From assembly GCF_008830185.1 (NCBI RefSeq), contig NZ_WAGX01000005.1:930001-994000 (forward strand): a stretch of DNA of 64,000 nt, written 5' to 3'. Position 1 is the stretch's first letter, and each line of letters starts with the position of its first letter. This document shows, piece by piece, positions 18,361-27,887 of the stretch. The notes under the pieces are model-generated. The model made no database searches. It worked only from the letters and a program-made list of their open reading frames with translations, and was not told where the DNA came from. Origin of the DNA: Candidatus Galacturonatibacter soehngenii. GTDB lineage: Bacteria > Bacillota > Clostridia > Lachnospirales > Lachnospiraceae. The position numbers and the translations under genes were made by a program.

Positions 18361-19884
18361 TTAACTCCTTTTATCAATTATTTTAATAATTTTATTTTTT
18401 AAAAGGCTATAACCCTCCGTATTATGGTAAACAGCGATTGATACTAACATTGTAAAACTGCCCACAGCTACAGATTTAAGTAATATACCTAACAATGAAT
18501 CTATTATTATTAATTCAGATACTTTTTTCAAAAATATTATACTTATAATTGTCAATAAAAAGTTTAACAACATCGGAAAATAAAAATGATATAACCTTTC
18601 ACAGAAATAATCTTTAAATAATAATTTAGGTTCGTACCAAAAATATGTTAAAATCCTTGATAATGCAGAAGCAAATATGACTCCTGCTATTCCCAAATAT
18701 TGAGCACCTAATACTGAAAGTATAATATTTAAGAAAGCGCAAATCAGCATAATATATTTAGTTTTTTGGTATAAGCCTGTTGCTTCTCTAAATGACCAAA
18801 TTGGATGTAGTACTCCTGCTAAGTAAAAATTTAACACCACAGCCCAAACTGTTAAGTTATTAACCGTAAAGGACTCGCCAAGCCACCATGTAATAAAGTC
18901 ATTAATTAGCAAAGAAAAGCATACTGTTGTTACGTAAGTAAGTATTAAACTGACACTCTGCATCATACGAAATACATTATATACTTTTTGTGCCGATTCA
19001 GAAGCGATTATGTTTCCAATACTTGCTGTAACAGAAGAATACAAAATATCAATAAAAGAATTTAAAGAATTAATAATTAAATTATAGTTTGAGTATATAC
19101 CTACCCAAATTGTACCAATAAAAATAGATATAATTGTATTGTCTGTTCCATTTAGTAGTATTCCAGAAACTTTATATATGAAAATTGATTTAATATTTTT
19201 TAATATCTCCTTCTTTTCATTAAAATTAAGCTTTAAATCATTTCCTACGATATAAGGATATAATTTGTCCACTCTACGAGAAATACAAATATTTTGGAGT
19301 AACAGTAAAACTATACCTACTATTAGGTATAGTATATAGTTTTTTGTAAATATCAGAATTAAAATTTGAATAAATTGTTTCAGAATACTAAAAATAATTG
19401 AATATTCCGAAACAATATAACCTTTTTGATCTGCTGTTATTATAGATGACTTATATACTAATAAATAAGAACAAACAGAATTTAATACATATAGAATGTA
19501 ATAAAATTTTAGATTTACAACCTCTTTATCTGTATTAACAATCAAATTTAAAAATGGAGTAATAGAAATACCTATAATAAATACAGCTCCTGCAATCCAA
19601 CTATATATCCTCTTGTAAAAATTAATTAATCGAATAATCTTTTTTTGATTATTTTGTGCTAATGGTTCATAAAAACTATACGACATAGCAACATTTAATC
19701 CTAAATCAGCCATTGATAACATCATTAAAATATCGGAAAATAATCCACTTACTCCTAAAATTTCAATCGATAAATACCGAATAAAAAATGTACGATTGAT
19801 AAAACTCATTATGATTAATAAAATTTTATTGAATAACCCAAAAAAAATATTTCGAATTGAATTATATAATCTACTTTCATTCAT
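18361..19884 (-). CDS. Wzx-like polysaccharide flippase (MOP superfamily)
   Basis: Multi-pass exporter, 507 residues with about 12-14 hydrophobic segments, that flips lipid-linked repeat units across the membrane. The N-terminus has the PST-family pattern LYNSIRNIFFGLFNKILLIIM followed by FIRYLSIEILGVSGLF. Later segments include SYSFYEPLAQNN, TDNTIISIFIGTIWVGIYSNYN near 250 and FREATGLYQKTKYIML near 370. It lies between the pyruvyltransferase-like gene (2-base gap) and the last GT2 (2-base gap), in a translationally coupled run. Its pairing with polymerases at 22740 and 27888 defines a Wzx/Wzy system. Confidence 0.88.
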   Translation of the reverse strand: MNESRLYNSIRNIFFGLFNKILLIIMSFINRTFFIRYLSIEILGVSGLFSDILMMLSMADLGLNVAMSYSFYEPLAQNNQKKIIRLINFYKRIYSWIAGAVFIIGISITPFLNLIVNTDKEVVNLKFYYILYVLNSVCSYLLVYKSSIITADQKGYIVSEYSIIFSILKQFIQILILIFTKNYILYLIVGIVLLLLQNICISRRVDKLYPYIVGNDLKLNFNEKKEILKNIKSIFIYKVSGILLNGTDNTIISIFIGTIWVGIYSNYNLIINSLNSFIDILYSSVTASIGNIIASESAQKVYNVFRMMQSVSLILTYVTTVCFSLLINDFITWWLGESFTVNNLTVWAVVLNFYLAGVLHPIWSFREATGLYQKTKYIMLICAFLNIILSVLGAQYLGIAGVIFASALSRILTYFWYEPKLLFKDYFCERLYHFYFPMLLNFLLTIISIIFLKKVSELIIIDSLLGILLKSVAVGSFTMLVSIAVYHNTEGYSLLKNKIIKIIDKRS

Positions 19885-19886
19885 AT

Positions 19887-20942
19887 TTACATTTTATTCC
19901 CTTCATATGAAAACTGCTCTTTCCATTTTCTAATATTTTCTTGTGGAATTCTAATTTCTGTGTTCCAGTCATTAAAAATATATCTTAACAATTCATTTTT
20001 CAAATTATCTCTCTCAACTATTGGTAAATTTGTTTCCTTGGATATTTCACGTGCTCTATTGTCTATAGATATAATCAAGGAACGGCATTTGTTATTTAAT
20101 GCTCTAATTCCCGCATGTAGGCGTGTTCCTATATAATCAATTTCTTGTTGTTTAAGACACGAATCATATTCTTCCAAAGAAAAAACAAGACTTAAGTTGT
20201 TAACATCCACCAATTTTGAAATATACTCTAAATCGTTCTTACCTTGAACCCAAAAAAATACTTTTTCGTAGGACTCGATTAACGTTTCAATTAAAAACCT
20301 ATCATTTTCTACATCTTTGTTATAATCTGTAAGTGTTGTTACTACAACATTACTTTTTTTAGTCCGAATAGTTTTACAGAATTCTGGCGTCAATTTCCAC
20401 ATTGTAACACACCCAGTATATAGAATATTATTAATACCAATCTTACGAAGCTTATCATATGTATACATATCCCTCACTGAATGAGTATATTGAGAACTCA
20501 AAATATACTTATAAAAAACTTTAGTATAATAATTAATCTTTCGCTCGTATGTTCCCCATCCAACGCCAAGCAAACAGCAGTTTTGTATTTTTCTTAAATC
20601 ACTTGGGTATTTCCAATTTCTCTCATGATTCATACTCCCATATAACAAATTAGTACCACAAATAATTTTTATTCTATAATCATTATCTTCTATATCATCC
20701 CATTCACTAGCTATATACTCATGGGTTGATATCTGTTTATCACAATTAAATCCCAAGTCGTTTAGTTGCTGTAAAGAATAATCCATTATTATATAGTCAC
20801 CCTTGTTATCACTATTTCTAGCTGTATTCAAGATAACTACATCTTTGCTATTTAATAACGTCTTACTTTTTTCACTTTTTACTATTCTTTTTAGTTTAAA
20901 GAGATCTCTAATATATAAAAAACCTCTAAAAATTCTCTTCAT
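19887..20942 (-). CDS. Polysaccharide pyruvyl transferase family protein
   Basis: Family members add a pyruvate ketal to a sugar residue using phosphoenolpyruvate, giving the polymer a negative charge. 351 residues: N-terminal DVVILNTARNSDNKGDYII, the family's start with a Gly-Asp-Tyr loop; LLGVGWGTYERK near 125; HSVRDMYTYDKLRKIGI near 155; YTGCVTMWKL; and the C-terminal YIGTRLHAGIRALNNK, the conserved GxRxH-type segment. No signal or membrane helix is seen; the first 30 residues are basic. No good ribosome site is visible at 20942, so translation is probably coupled to the gene upstream, which stops 5 bases away. Confidence 0.8.
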   Translation of the reverse strand: MKRIFRGFLYIRDLFKLKRIVKSEKSKTLLNSKDVVILNTARNSDNKGDYIIMDYSLQQLNDLGFNCDKQISTHEYIASEWDDIEDNDYRIKIICGTNLLYGSMNHERNWKYPSDLRKIQNCCLLGVGWGTYERKINYYTKVFYKYILSSQYTHSVRDMYTYDKLRKIGINNILYTGCVTMWKLTPEFCKTIRTKKSNVVVTTLTDYNKDVENDRFLIETLIESYEKVFFWVQGKNDLEYISKLVDVNNLSLVFSLEEYDSCLKQQEIDYIGTRLHAGIRALNNKCRSLIISIDNRAREISKETNLPIVERDNLKNELLRYIFNDWNTEIRIPQENIRKWKEQFSYEGNKM

Positions 20943-20947
20943 ATCAT

Positions 20948-21757
20948 TTATTGCTTTCTACCCGTTACTTTTGAACATATCTTATCAAGCACGGCTATAC
21001 TTCCTTTCTCTTTATACAAATCTGTCAACCTACATATTTTCCAATATCCATCAGAAATACTACCTCCAAGTTTATGACCTAATAGATTTTTAATTTTTCT
21101 TTCAATTATTACTCTTTTTCTATTTTTTTCGTCTAACCAAGATGCATTGAACCAATGGATGCTGAATGTGTTACTACTAACTCTTAATTTTCCTGTATCA
21201 TATTCTAAAGGGCAAAAAAAATCAGTTGGCAAAACAGTCATGTTTCCTAAGTTCTGAATCGTGTTGTTTAAGTTTAGTCCTTTCGACTGTAGTTGCTTTG
21301 TTATATATACCGGGGACGGGGTTAAATTTAATTTTCCATCTTCTAATATAAAATTTAAATTAAAATACATATCTCGCAATTCTTTTATAATATCGTTTCC
21401 AGGTTCAGCGCCAAAACCATGTCCACCATTCACTGAATCCATTTTCTCAAACCCCATCACAGCTCTATAGCCAAGTAGTGGATTTAAAGATTTCACAATC
21501 TCTACATCTGTATCAAAATAGAAACCACCATATTTATAAACAATATCAAATCTAGCAAAGTCAGGAACAAACCCCCATTTCTTTTTATCATATGCATCTT
21601 TCATATACTTAGAAGACGTTATATCATAATTCTCCTCATTCCATTCAATAATTTGATAATCAGGGCAATATTTTCTCCATGATTCAATGTTCTTCTTATC
21701 GCTTTCTGGCAAAGTACCTCCCCCAAACCAGCAATAATGTATTATTTTGGGAATCAT
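20948..21757 (-). CDS. Family 32-type glycosyltransferase (DXD sugar-binding)
   Basis: Capsular-type GT32 enzyme of 269 residues. I use the ATG at 21757 (MIPKIIHYCWFGGG) because AAAGGAG lies 6 bases upstream and GT32 proteins begin with this KIIHYCWFG motif; an open extension to 21835 is not family sequence. The DXD segment GGFYFDTDVEIV is near residue 80, preceded by FVPDFARFDIVYKYGG. Residues after that, such as NGGHGFGAEP and SIHWFNASW near the end, match the family (the final His-Trp is a usual feature). The donor is likely UDP-hexose, unproven. Confidence 0.85.
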   Translation of the reverse strand: MIPKIIHYCWFGGGTLPESDKKNIESWRKYCPDYQIIEWNEENYDITSSKYMKDAYDKKKWGFVPDFARFDIVYKYGGFYFDTDVEIVKSLNPLLGYRAVMGFEKMDSVNGGHGFGAEPGNDIIKELRDMYFNLNFILEDGKLNLTPSPVYITKQLQSKGLNLNNTIQNLGNMTVLPTDFFCPLEYDTGKLRVSSNTFSIHWFNASWLDEKNRKRVIIERKIKNLLGHKLGGSISDGYWKICRLTDLYKEKGSIAVLDKICSKVTGRKQ

Positions 21758-21835
21758 TCTAAACTCCTTTCCACTCTTCCTTTTAGTAAGTAACACTAAC
21801 AAACTAATAAAAATATTTAACTTCGCATCTACCAA

Positions 21836-22723
21836 TTACTTCTTTAGTAAATTTTTAATAGCACTTTTTAAAAAAATCATCATTAGTATAGATTTTGATA
21901 GTTCACTTTTGATTGACCGTCGAATCAATCTCATTGTATTAAGCGCTAAAACAATGTCAACAAAACTTGAATGATTACTCTTGATTTTGTATAAAGCTTC
22001 AAAATTACTGTCACTAATATTAATATTAAGTAATTTCAAATTCCTTTTAAATATCTTTTCCTCACTTTCCAACAACTTTTCTCTTTTTTTTGACGTAACT
22101 TGTGAATCATGCATTCGATAGTATAATAAGGTTTCAGGAATTACATGAAATCTACAGTGATTTTCAAACGCTAATCTACTCCAAAGTTCATAATCTTCTG
22201 CTAAATACTCATCTGAATACTCTATTTTATTTTTTTCAAAATAACTTTTTCTAAATGCAACTGTTGGATGTACAATGGGATTTTGCCAAAACATTTCAGC
22301 TTTAATTTCTTTATCTAAAGTCTTTGATTTATAACGCTTCTTAATAGCTCCAAATGTAAGGGCGTATGAAGCTACAATATCTATATCTAAATTGCTATTT
22401 AAAAAAGATACTTGTTTCTCTAATCTAGTATTAACACAAATATCGTCTGCATCCATTCTAAAAACATATTCTCCAACTGCAACTTTAATCCCTCTATTTA
22501 ATGAAAATGGTAACCCCATATTTTTTTCATTAGTTATTATTTTTATTCTTGAATCATTTATATCCGATATAAGCTCTGATACAGGTATATTTGATCCATC
22601 ATCTATAATAATTAATTCAAAATCCGCATATGTTTGATTTAAAATACTCAAAACAGCTTCTTTTATATATTTTTTATTTGCATTAAATGCAGGCATAATA
22701 ACGCTTACAAATGTACGTTCCAT
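21836..22723 (-). CDS. Family 2 glycosyltransferase
   Basis: Cytoplasmic GT2, 295 residues from the ATG at 22723, chosen for the AGGAGG site 6 bases before it; the longer frame to 22780 runs into the gene upstream. Motifs: FVSVIMPAFNANKKYI, FELIIIDDGSN, NEKNMGLPFSLNRGI and FRMDADDIC near 90, then VAFRKSYFEKN and YLAEDYELWSRLAF with the catalytic ED near 185. It resembles capsule GTs such as SunS/WcaA-type enzymes in layout. Linkage and donor cannot be read from sequence. Gap to the next gene is 78 bases. Confidence 0.83.
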   Translation of the reverse strand: MERTFVSVIMPAFNANKKYIKEAVLSILNQTYADFELIIIDDGSNIPVSELISDINDSRIKIITNEKNMGLPFSLNRGIKVAVGEYVFRMDADDICVNTRLEKQVSFLNSNLDIDIVASYALTFGAIKKRYKSKTLDKEIKAEMFWQNPIVHPTVAFRKSYFEKNKIEYSDEYLAEDYELWSRLAFENHCRFHVIPETLLYYRMHDSQVTSKKREKLLESEEKIFKRNLKLLNINISDSNFEALYKIKSNHSSFVDIVLALNTMRLIRRSIKSELSKSILMMIFLKSAIKNLLKK

Positions 22724-22739
22724 GAATAACCTCCTATTT

Positions 22740-23825
22740 TTAATTATATAAAAAGCAACTATAATTCCTAACCTCTCCACTATTCAAATATATGTAATCA
22801 TACCAGCAAAAAAAGCTTAACACACATACTAATATAATTGTTACTCCTATTCTTAAATAAGTCTTTTTAACTGACTTGGTGATATATCCATGTAGAGAGG
22901 GAAGTACTATTAATCCTACATATGCACTTCTATATAGAAATGTTGTTGAAACATATGAAATCATCCATAATATAGTACCGATAATTGTTAAGAAAAAATA
23001 CACATTTAATATTTTATCTATCTTGTGATTACGTCTTTTTGAAACTAAAATGCATATTATCGGCAATAAAACCAATATAATATATCGTAAAAAACCTAGT
23101 CCGATACCTTGGTAATGAAAATGCATAAAGTAATAAGCATAATGAGAAAATCTATCTGCAATATAGTATCCAAACTTTGGAATCATTGGCAATGAAAATA
23201 CCATTGCCAATAATATTGCATAAATCCATAAACGGATATAACGAAACTTTTTCATCTGAATTAATGGCATAGCAAAAAAAACAGCCAAATATATAAATAC
23301 TGATGAATGAATTAGAATAGACAAGCTAATAAATAATAAAAAAAGTTTTTTATTAGCCAAGATAAAGTAATAAATTGCTAGTGCGAAAATCTCTGCAGCT
23401 AATACTTGTCTAAAAATGTTAAAGGACATTAAATAAAACATTGTCATATATGAAAAAATAGCCATTGGAATACAAATATATTCCTCTAGTTTACATATTA
23501 AATAAAAAGCTATATAAATTGTTATAAATGCAATGATAAAAATAAATGTTTGATACGATCCTCCCAATACATCATTTAATTTCATCAACTTGTAAAATGT
23601 AACTGTTAAATTAGTACCAATGGAATCAATTTTAATTCCATCTTGAACTAATTGATATCTTTGCATGTATCCAAAATAATCTGTCCCAACAGTTCTTAAC
23701 CCCGCAACAATACTAGGTACTAAAACTAGCAGAAAGAAAATAATTTTCTTTTGTTCTTTTTTTACATGTTGATATAAGTAACCCAAACCTGTTGTTAATG
23801 TAACAACTAATAAATATATACTCAT
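22740..23825 (-). CDS. EpsG family membrane protein (Wzy-like polymerase)
   Basis: Predicted oligosaccharide-unit polymerase of the EpsG family, 361 residues with about ten hydrophobic helices. The N-terminal LGYLYQHVKKEQKKIIFFLLVLVPSIVAG is followed by the EpsG signature region LRTVGTDYFGYMQRYQ near residue 45 (Arg then GTDY...Y). HSSVFIYLAVFF near 165 carries the conserved His, and YYIADRFSHYAYY near 225 is the expected extracytoplasmic part. It acts on the outer membrane face on flipped repeat units. A second polymerase candidate is at 27888, so which one serves the flippase is open. Confidence 0.83.
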   Translation of the reverse strand: MSIYLLVVTLTTGLGYLYQHVKKEQKKIIFFLLVLVPSIVAGLRTVGTDYFGYMQRYQLVQDGIKIDSIGTNLTVTFYKLMKLNDVLGGSYQTFIFIIAFITIYIAFYLICKLEEYICIPMAIFSYMTMFYLMSFNIFRQVLAAEIFALAIYYFILANKKLFLLFISLSILIHSSVFIYLAVFFAMPLIQMKKFRYIRLWIYAILLAMVFSLPMIPKFGYYIADRFSHYAYYFMHFHYQGIGLGFLRYIILVLLPIICILVSKRRNHKIDKILNVYFFLTIIGTILWMISYVSTTFLYRSAYVGLIVLPSLHGYITKSVKKTYLRIGVTIILVCVLSFFCWYDYIYLNSGEVRNYSCFLYN

Positions 23826-23837
23826 TATGCCCCCATA

Positions 23838-24407
23838 CTAATTATTATTATTTAAGACACGTGCTGGTACACCTACCAATGTAATATCATTCTCGCTGAA
23901 GGAATGGCAAACCAATGTATTTGCCCCAACTTTTATATTATTTCCCAAAACCAAGCCGCCAATTATAACTGCACCAACGCCTAAATCAAGGTTATCTCCT
24001 ATAGTGGGTGTATTTCTACTACCACTTTCTATACCTTTATTTCCAATACAATTCAGACCGTGAAGCTTACAAAACTCTCCACATCGGGCGTTCTTATGAA
24101 CAACAATGCCTTGAGAATGATATATAAGTAGACCTTTACCAAATGTATTTATCGGAATGTTTATTCCTAGTTTAATCCCAAGTCTATTGTGCTTTCTCCT
24201 AAAAATCAAGTTCATTAATTTAGCCCATGGCGTTCTTTTAATATTGGAATAGTATTCATCCTTACGCAATGCCTGCATGTATTGAACAATTTTACCCACC
24301 TCACACTGGGTAATATATGAATGAATTTTCCCTTTATAGCCTATGCCTTTATATAAATGTTTTTCAATAGATATACACTCTTTTAATGATAATTTACTAT
24401 CAATCAT
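23838..24407 (-). CDS. Serine O-acetyltransferase-like hexapeptide acyltransferase
   Basis: Left-handed beta-helix acyltransferase, 189 residues, transferring probably acetyl from acetyl-CoA to a sugar (inference from context). The start at 24407 lies one base after the stop of the GT4 gene; longer in-frame starts overlap that gene. The C-terminal half has CysE-type hexapeptide repeats: NTFGKGLLIYHSQGIVVHKNA, CIGNKGIES, TPTIGDNLDLGVGAVIIGGLVLGNNIKVGANTLVC (catalytic-His region LIYHSQ near 120). It ends with VGVPARVLN. A cysteine role is unlikely here because it sits among glycosyltransferases. It may O-acetylate the polymer or supply the missing N-acetylation of an aminosugar. Confidence 0.78.
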   Translation of the reverse strand: MIDSKLSLKECISIEKHLYKGIGYKGKIHSYITQCEVGKIVQYMQALRKDEYYSNIKRTPWAKLMNLIFRRKHNRLGIKLGINIPINTFGKGLLIYHSQGIVVHKNARCGEFCKLHGLNCIGNKGIESGSRNTPTIGDNLDLGVGAVIIGGLVLGNNIKVGANTLVCHSFSENDITLVGVPARVLNNNN

Positions 24408-24408
24408 C

Positions 24409-25539
24409 TTAACCAATCCTCTCACGACTGTTTTCATATATTTGTTGTAATGCATTTGCACAATCTTGAATATTATATCCACATTTCTTTACAATTTCTG
24501 ATGCATTATTTATTCTATTTGACTCCTTATGTTTTAGTATGGCTTCCACCCATTCTGTAATTGATGCCTTAAGTGACAAAAAACTAACTCTTTCACATAG
24601 CTGAACTTCATTTGTAATATTCGTAGAAAAAACGCAAGGTAGACCACAACTTTGAGCTTCAATAGCTGAAACCGGTAATCCTTCATAAAGAGATGGCATC
24701 ACATAACAATCCGCTGCTTGTAAAACATTTTGCACGTCGTCTCTAATACCTAAAAAATCAACTTTATCCCTGATTCCCAATGCAGATGCCTCTTCTTCAA
24801 CTTCTCTTCGTAAGGGACCTTTTCCTAATAACAACAATCTTGAATTGTTTTCTCTTTTTAACAGTTCTGCAAAAACATGAACTAGAAACTTTTGGTTCTT
24901 CTGTTCCAAAAACCTTCCTACATGAATAATCGTGTATTCACTTCCAAGTTTAAGTTCATTTCTATATTTTTCCCTTACACTATTTGAAAAAGAAAATACA
25001 TCCGTATCTATTCCATTATAGAATATAATATCTTTATATTTTTTCCATATATATGTTGGAAATAACCATCTTGAAGCTGCCTTTGAACATCCAAAACAGT
25101 GCGTAGCGTATAACGGAATTAATTGCTTAAACAACCAGTAAGTACACTTTTTAAATAGAGGCTTATCATTTATTTCAGCACTATGCGAATGGATTATTCT
25201 TGTTTTTACACCCGCATTTTTAGCTGCAATAAGATATAGCACTCTTAAAGGAGTCGTAGTATGAATATGAACAATAGTATACTTATTGCTTTTCAAAAAG
25301 TTTTCAAGCATCCTTGCTTCTTTATAGATACGCAAAATAACATTTTTAACATCAGTACAATCCACACAATATTTCTTTCCACCTAGGGATGTAATTTCAT
25401 CATCATAAAATTCTTTTTGATTTCTTGTAACAAAAAAGTCAAACTGTACCTTTTCTTTATTTATATGGCGATACATATTCATAATAAATGATTCTATTCC
25501 TGCGGGTTCAAGAACTTCAGTAACATGTAGTACTCTCAT
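24409..25539 (-). CDS. Family 4 glycosyltransferase (EpsF-like)
   Basis: GT-B fold glycosyltransferase, 376 residues, retaining type. Start: two adjacent ATGs at 25542 and 25539; the second has the better spacing to AAGGAG. Seen: RVLHVTEVLEPAGIESFIMN (EpsF-type N-terminus), THCFGCSKAASRWLF near 150, FYNGIDTDVFSF near 175, IIHVGRFLEQKNQKFLVH near 205, DKVDFLGIRDDVQNVLQAADCYVMPSLYEGLPVSAIEAQSCGLP near 265-310 with the E-x7-E motif. It is a typical capsule/EPS chain-building enzyme. The upstream GT2 stops 9 bases before it. Confidence 0.88.
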   Translation of the reverse strand: MRVLHVTEVLEPAGIESFIMNMYRHINKEKVQFDFFVTRNQKEFYDDEITSLGGKKYCVDCTDVKNVILRIYKEARMLENFLKSNKYTIVHIHTTTPLRVLYLIAAKNAGVKTRIIHSHSAEINDKPLFKKCTYWLFKQLIPLYATHCFGCSKAASRWLFPTYIWKKYKDIIFYNGIDTDVFSFSNSVREKYRNELKLGSEYTIIHVGRFLEQKNQKFLVHVFAELLKRENNSRLLLLGKGPLRREVEEEASALGIRDKVDFLGIRDDVQNVLQAADCYVMPSLYEGLPVSAIEAQSCGLPCVFSTNITNEVQLCERVSFLSLKASITEWVEAILKHKESNRINNASEIVKKCGYNIQDCANALQQIYENSRERIG

Positions 25540-25548
25540 CATAACTCC

Positions 25549-26556
25549 TTACTGATACAATATTTTACCTCTAATATTATTGACGATTGATAAAATATAA
25601 ATCAAAAAATTTTTTCTTTTTCTAGCTAATTTTACTAACACTTTTTGAGGTTTTGGTAGCATACATATCTTAACATTATTAATACCTTCTTTAAATATCT
25701 CGTTTTCATATATATCATATAGAATTTTTTTCTTTTCATTAAACGTTTTTTTATTATTTATACTAAAGATATTGTTCATAACTAAAACAGCAAACACATT
25801 ACAAACAAATATATAATAAGAAGTTATCTCATCTTCACTTAAACTTACTACCGTTTTTCTAATCTCAATAAGTGCCTTCTGATATTGCATTAATTGTTTA
25901 GGATTGTACATTCTTATTGTGGATGAAGAGCTATAAACATAATGATAACTTGCAAAATTCAAATAAATCATTAGCTTTGCACCTTTTATTAGTCTATAAT
26001 TAAATTCTGCATCTTCACAAAGATTTAGGTCTTCATTAAATCTGTTATTACCTATAAATTCTCTTCTATACAACTTTCCCCACACAGTTCCTAATATTCT
26101 TGTATGATATGGGTTAAACTCCTTTTCACAGCATGTATATACAGCCTCTTCTTTCTCAGATATCGTAATATATTGATGTTTATATCTATATTCTTTATAA
26201 AAACTAGTAAAAACTATATCGGGGTGCTTTTCTAATGTGAGTGAAATTTTTTTCAATGCCCCTTCAGCAAGCCAATCATCAGCATCCAAAAAAAATATAT
26301 ACTCACCCACACAGTTCTCGATTCCATAATTTCTTGAAAAGGATACACCTTTATTAGAATTATCAACAACCCTTACTCGACTATCAGTCTCTTCAAACAT
26401 TCTACATATTTGTAGACTGGTGTCTATGCTTCCGTCATTTATTAATATTAATTCAATATCCCTAAATTCCTGTTTTAAAACACTATTTATACATCTTTCA
26501 AGAGTTTTTTCCGAATTATATATAGGAACAATAATAGAAATCATTATATCTTGCAT
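25549..26556 (-). CDS. Family 2 glycosyltransferase
   Basis: GT-A transferase of 335 residues. It overlaps the upstream gene by 13 bases, with AGAGG 7 bases before the ATG at 26556. Seen: ISIIVPIYNSEKTLERCI, FRDIELILINDGSIDTS, NSNKGVSFSRNYGI, the DXD-type YIFFLDADDWLA near 90, KLYRREFI and the acidic ED in LNLCEDAEFNYRL near 185. The C-terminal 100 residues are mostly Lys/Asn/Ile-rich without motifs. No membrane helix is clear. Specific linkage unknown. Confidence 0.83.
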   Translation of the reverse strand: MQDIMISIIVPIYNSEKTLERCINSVLKQEFRDIELILINDGSIDTSLQICRMFEETDSRVRVVDNSNKGVSFSRNYGIENCVGEYIFFLDADDWLAEGALKKISLTLEKHPDIVFTSFYKEYRYKHQYITISEKEEAVYTCCEKEFNPYHTRILGTVWGKLYRREFIGNNRFNEDLNLCEDAEFNYRLIKGAKLMIYLNFASYHYVYSSSSTIRMYNPKQLMQYQKALIEIRKTVVSLSEDEITSYYIFVCNVFAVLVMNNIFSINNKKTFNEKKKILYDIYENEIFKEGINNVKICMLPKPQKVLVKLARKRKNFLIYILSIVNNIRGKILYQ

Positions 26557-27704
26557 AAAAATACCTCTTCATAACAATTAACAATATACTCCCAACTATA
26601 GTTTTCCTTTATTCTTGTTTTCGCACTTATTCCAAATTGCAATATACAATCGTTATTCATTTTATCTGCTTTATCAATTAATTTTGATAAATCACCTTGC
26701 TCCTTACTCCAATAAATAGCAGCGCAACTCCCAACCTCTCTATTAAAATTAACATCTAGTAATAAATTCAAATTTGTACTACTCAAAGCTTCAAGCAAAG
26801 AGGGATTGGTTCCTCCAACCTCATGACCATGAAGATACCCATATGCATTTTCCCTTATCTTTCTTAAGAGTTCTTGGTCATATACCGTGCCGACAAATTT
26901 AATTCTTTTATCACTTTTAAAATGTAACTTATTCTCAAGCATATCCATTAATGTATCATTTGCAGTTGTTATTATTACTAGGTCTTTATTAGAATTAGAT
27001 TTCATAAATTCACAAATTATTGTTTCATAATTATTCTCACGTACAAATCTACCAACAATAAGATAGTAATTGTGCGCAACTATACCCTTTTCATGATACC
27101 ATTTTATTAATTTAGGGTTATCATCACTTATAATACTTCTCTTCGTTTCTGCTCCATAAGCAATATATTTAGTCTTTACGCTATATTGCTTATACGTGTC
27201 CTGAATATATTTCTCAATATTTATACTATCACAAATCACTAAATCTGCTTGCTTTACCATCATTTTTTCTGAAAATTTCCAATACATTCTGATAGGTAAA
27301 CTCCATTTTGCCCTCTTCCACTCATGCCCATCTGGATTTATATATAGGCTACCACCTAATTTATGTAATTTTCTTTTGAAATGTAATGCAAAAGGACCTA
27401 TTCGACAAGCTAAAACATATACAATTGGATTATCTATATTGTTTTTCTTTATATATTTACAACATTCCGAAAGCGCTTTTAAATCATAATAGATTGCTTG
27501 TGCCGATCCTATATTTGGTACTTTTATTTTAAAACAGCGTGCATTATTATATTCAAATTCTAAATTATCTCTCCCCTTACATGCTACATGATATTTAATC
27601 CTCGAGTTATTTTGATGATATTCTGTTAGTTTATCCACAAAAGTTTCATAGCCACCGTATGCACCAGGAATTCCCTTTGAACCAACTATAAATACATGCT
27701 GCAT
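26544..27704 (-). CDS. DUF1972-type glycosyltransferase (rhamnosyltransferase Cps2T/WchF-like)
   Basis: 386 residues. The N-terminal DUF1972 domain starts VFIVGSKGIPGAYGGYETFVDKL, the hallmark of the WchF/Cps2T beta-1,4-rhamnosyltransferase group in pneumococcal capsules, where it acts second after the initiating sugar. ADLVICDSINIEKYI near 155 and YIAYGAETKRS follow. The GT4-like C-terminal domain has LIVGRFVRENN near 215, KRIKFVGTVYDQELL and AYGYLHGHEVGGTNPSLLEAL near 295-315. AAAGGAG lies just before the ATG. A rhamnosyl donor role fits rfbB/rfbD in the window, but remains inference. Confidence 0.85.
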   Translation of the reverse strand: MQHVFIVGSKGIPGAYGGYETFVDKLTEYHQNNSRIKYHVACKGRDNLEFEYNNARCFKIKVPNIGSAQAIYYDLKALSECCKYIKKNNIDNPIVYVLACRIGPFALHFKRKLHKLGGSLYINPDGHEWKRAKWSLPIRMYWKFSEKMMVKQADLVICDSINIEKYIQDTYKQYSVKTKYIAYGAETKRSIISDDNPKLIKWYHEKGIVAHNYYLIVGRFVRENNYETIICEFMKSNSNKDLVIITTANDTLMDMLENKLHFKSDKRIKFVGTVYDQELLRKIRENAYGYLHGHEVGGTNPSLLEALSSTNLNLLLDVNFNREVGSCAAIYWSKEQGDLSKLIDKADKMNNDCILQFGISAKTRIKENYSWEYIVNCYEEVFLCKI

Positions 27705-27810
27705 TATTATTTCTCCTTTCAGTATTGTCTTTTATTAACGAAATATACAATACCCTCTTTTTATTATATTTTATAGTTTATATCTTTATAGTAAGTAGAA
27801 TAACAGGTAA

Positions 27811-27880
27811 TCTAATCACGCAACTCCCTTTGATTCTTTGCAATTAAAAATGCGATAGGGAAAATTTCTCTGTTTTTTTG
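27811..27880 (-). pseudogene. Vestige of a CDP-glycerol glycerophosphotransferase gene
   Basis: This non-coding stretch repeats the 3' part of the intact gene at 30246-31466. Positions 27821-27844 are identical to 30381-30404 (24 bases), and 27811-27820 match 30371-30380 at 8 of 10. Read on the minus strand in frame it gives REIFPIAFLIAKNQRELRD then a TAG stop (27814-27812), against REFLFPIEITPFPIAKNQ and RELCDQIA in the intact gene, with a short in-frame deletion. It is a remnant of a second copy or of a recombination event. It lies right after the stop of the polymerase gene at 27888. Confidence 0.75.
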
Positions 27881-27887
27881 AGTGCGT

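Noticed and set aside
23838-24407. CysE cysteine-biosynthesis role
   Set aside because: The fold matches, but the gene lies in a glycosyltransferase series with no cysteine genes, so a glycan acyltransferase is more likely.
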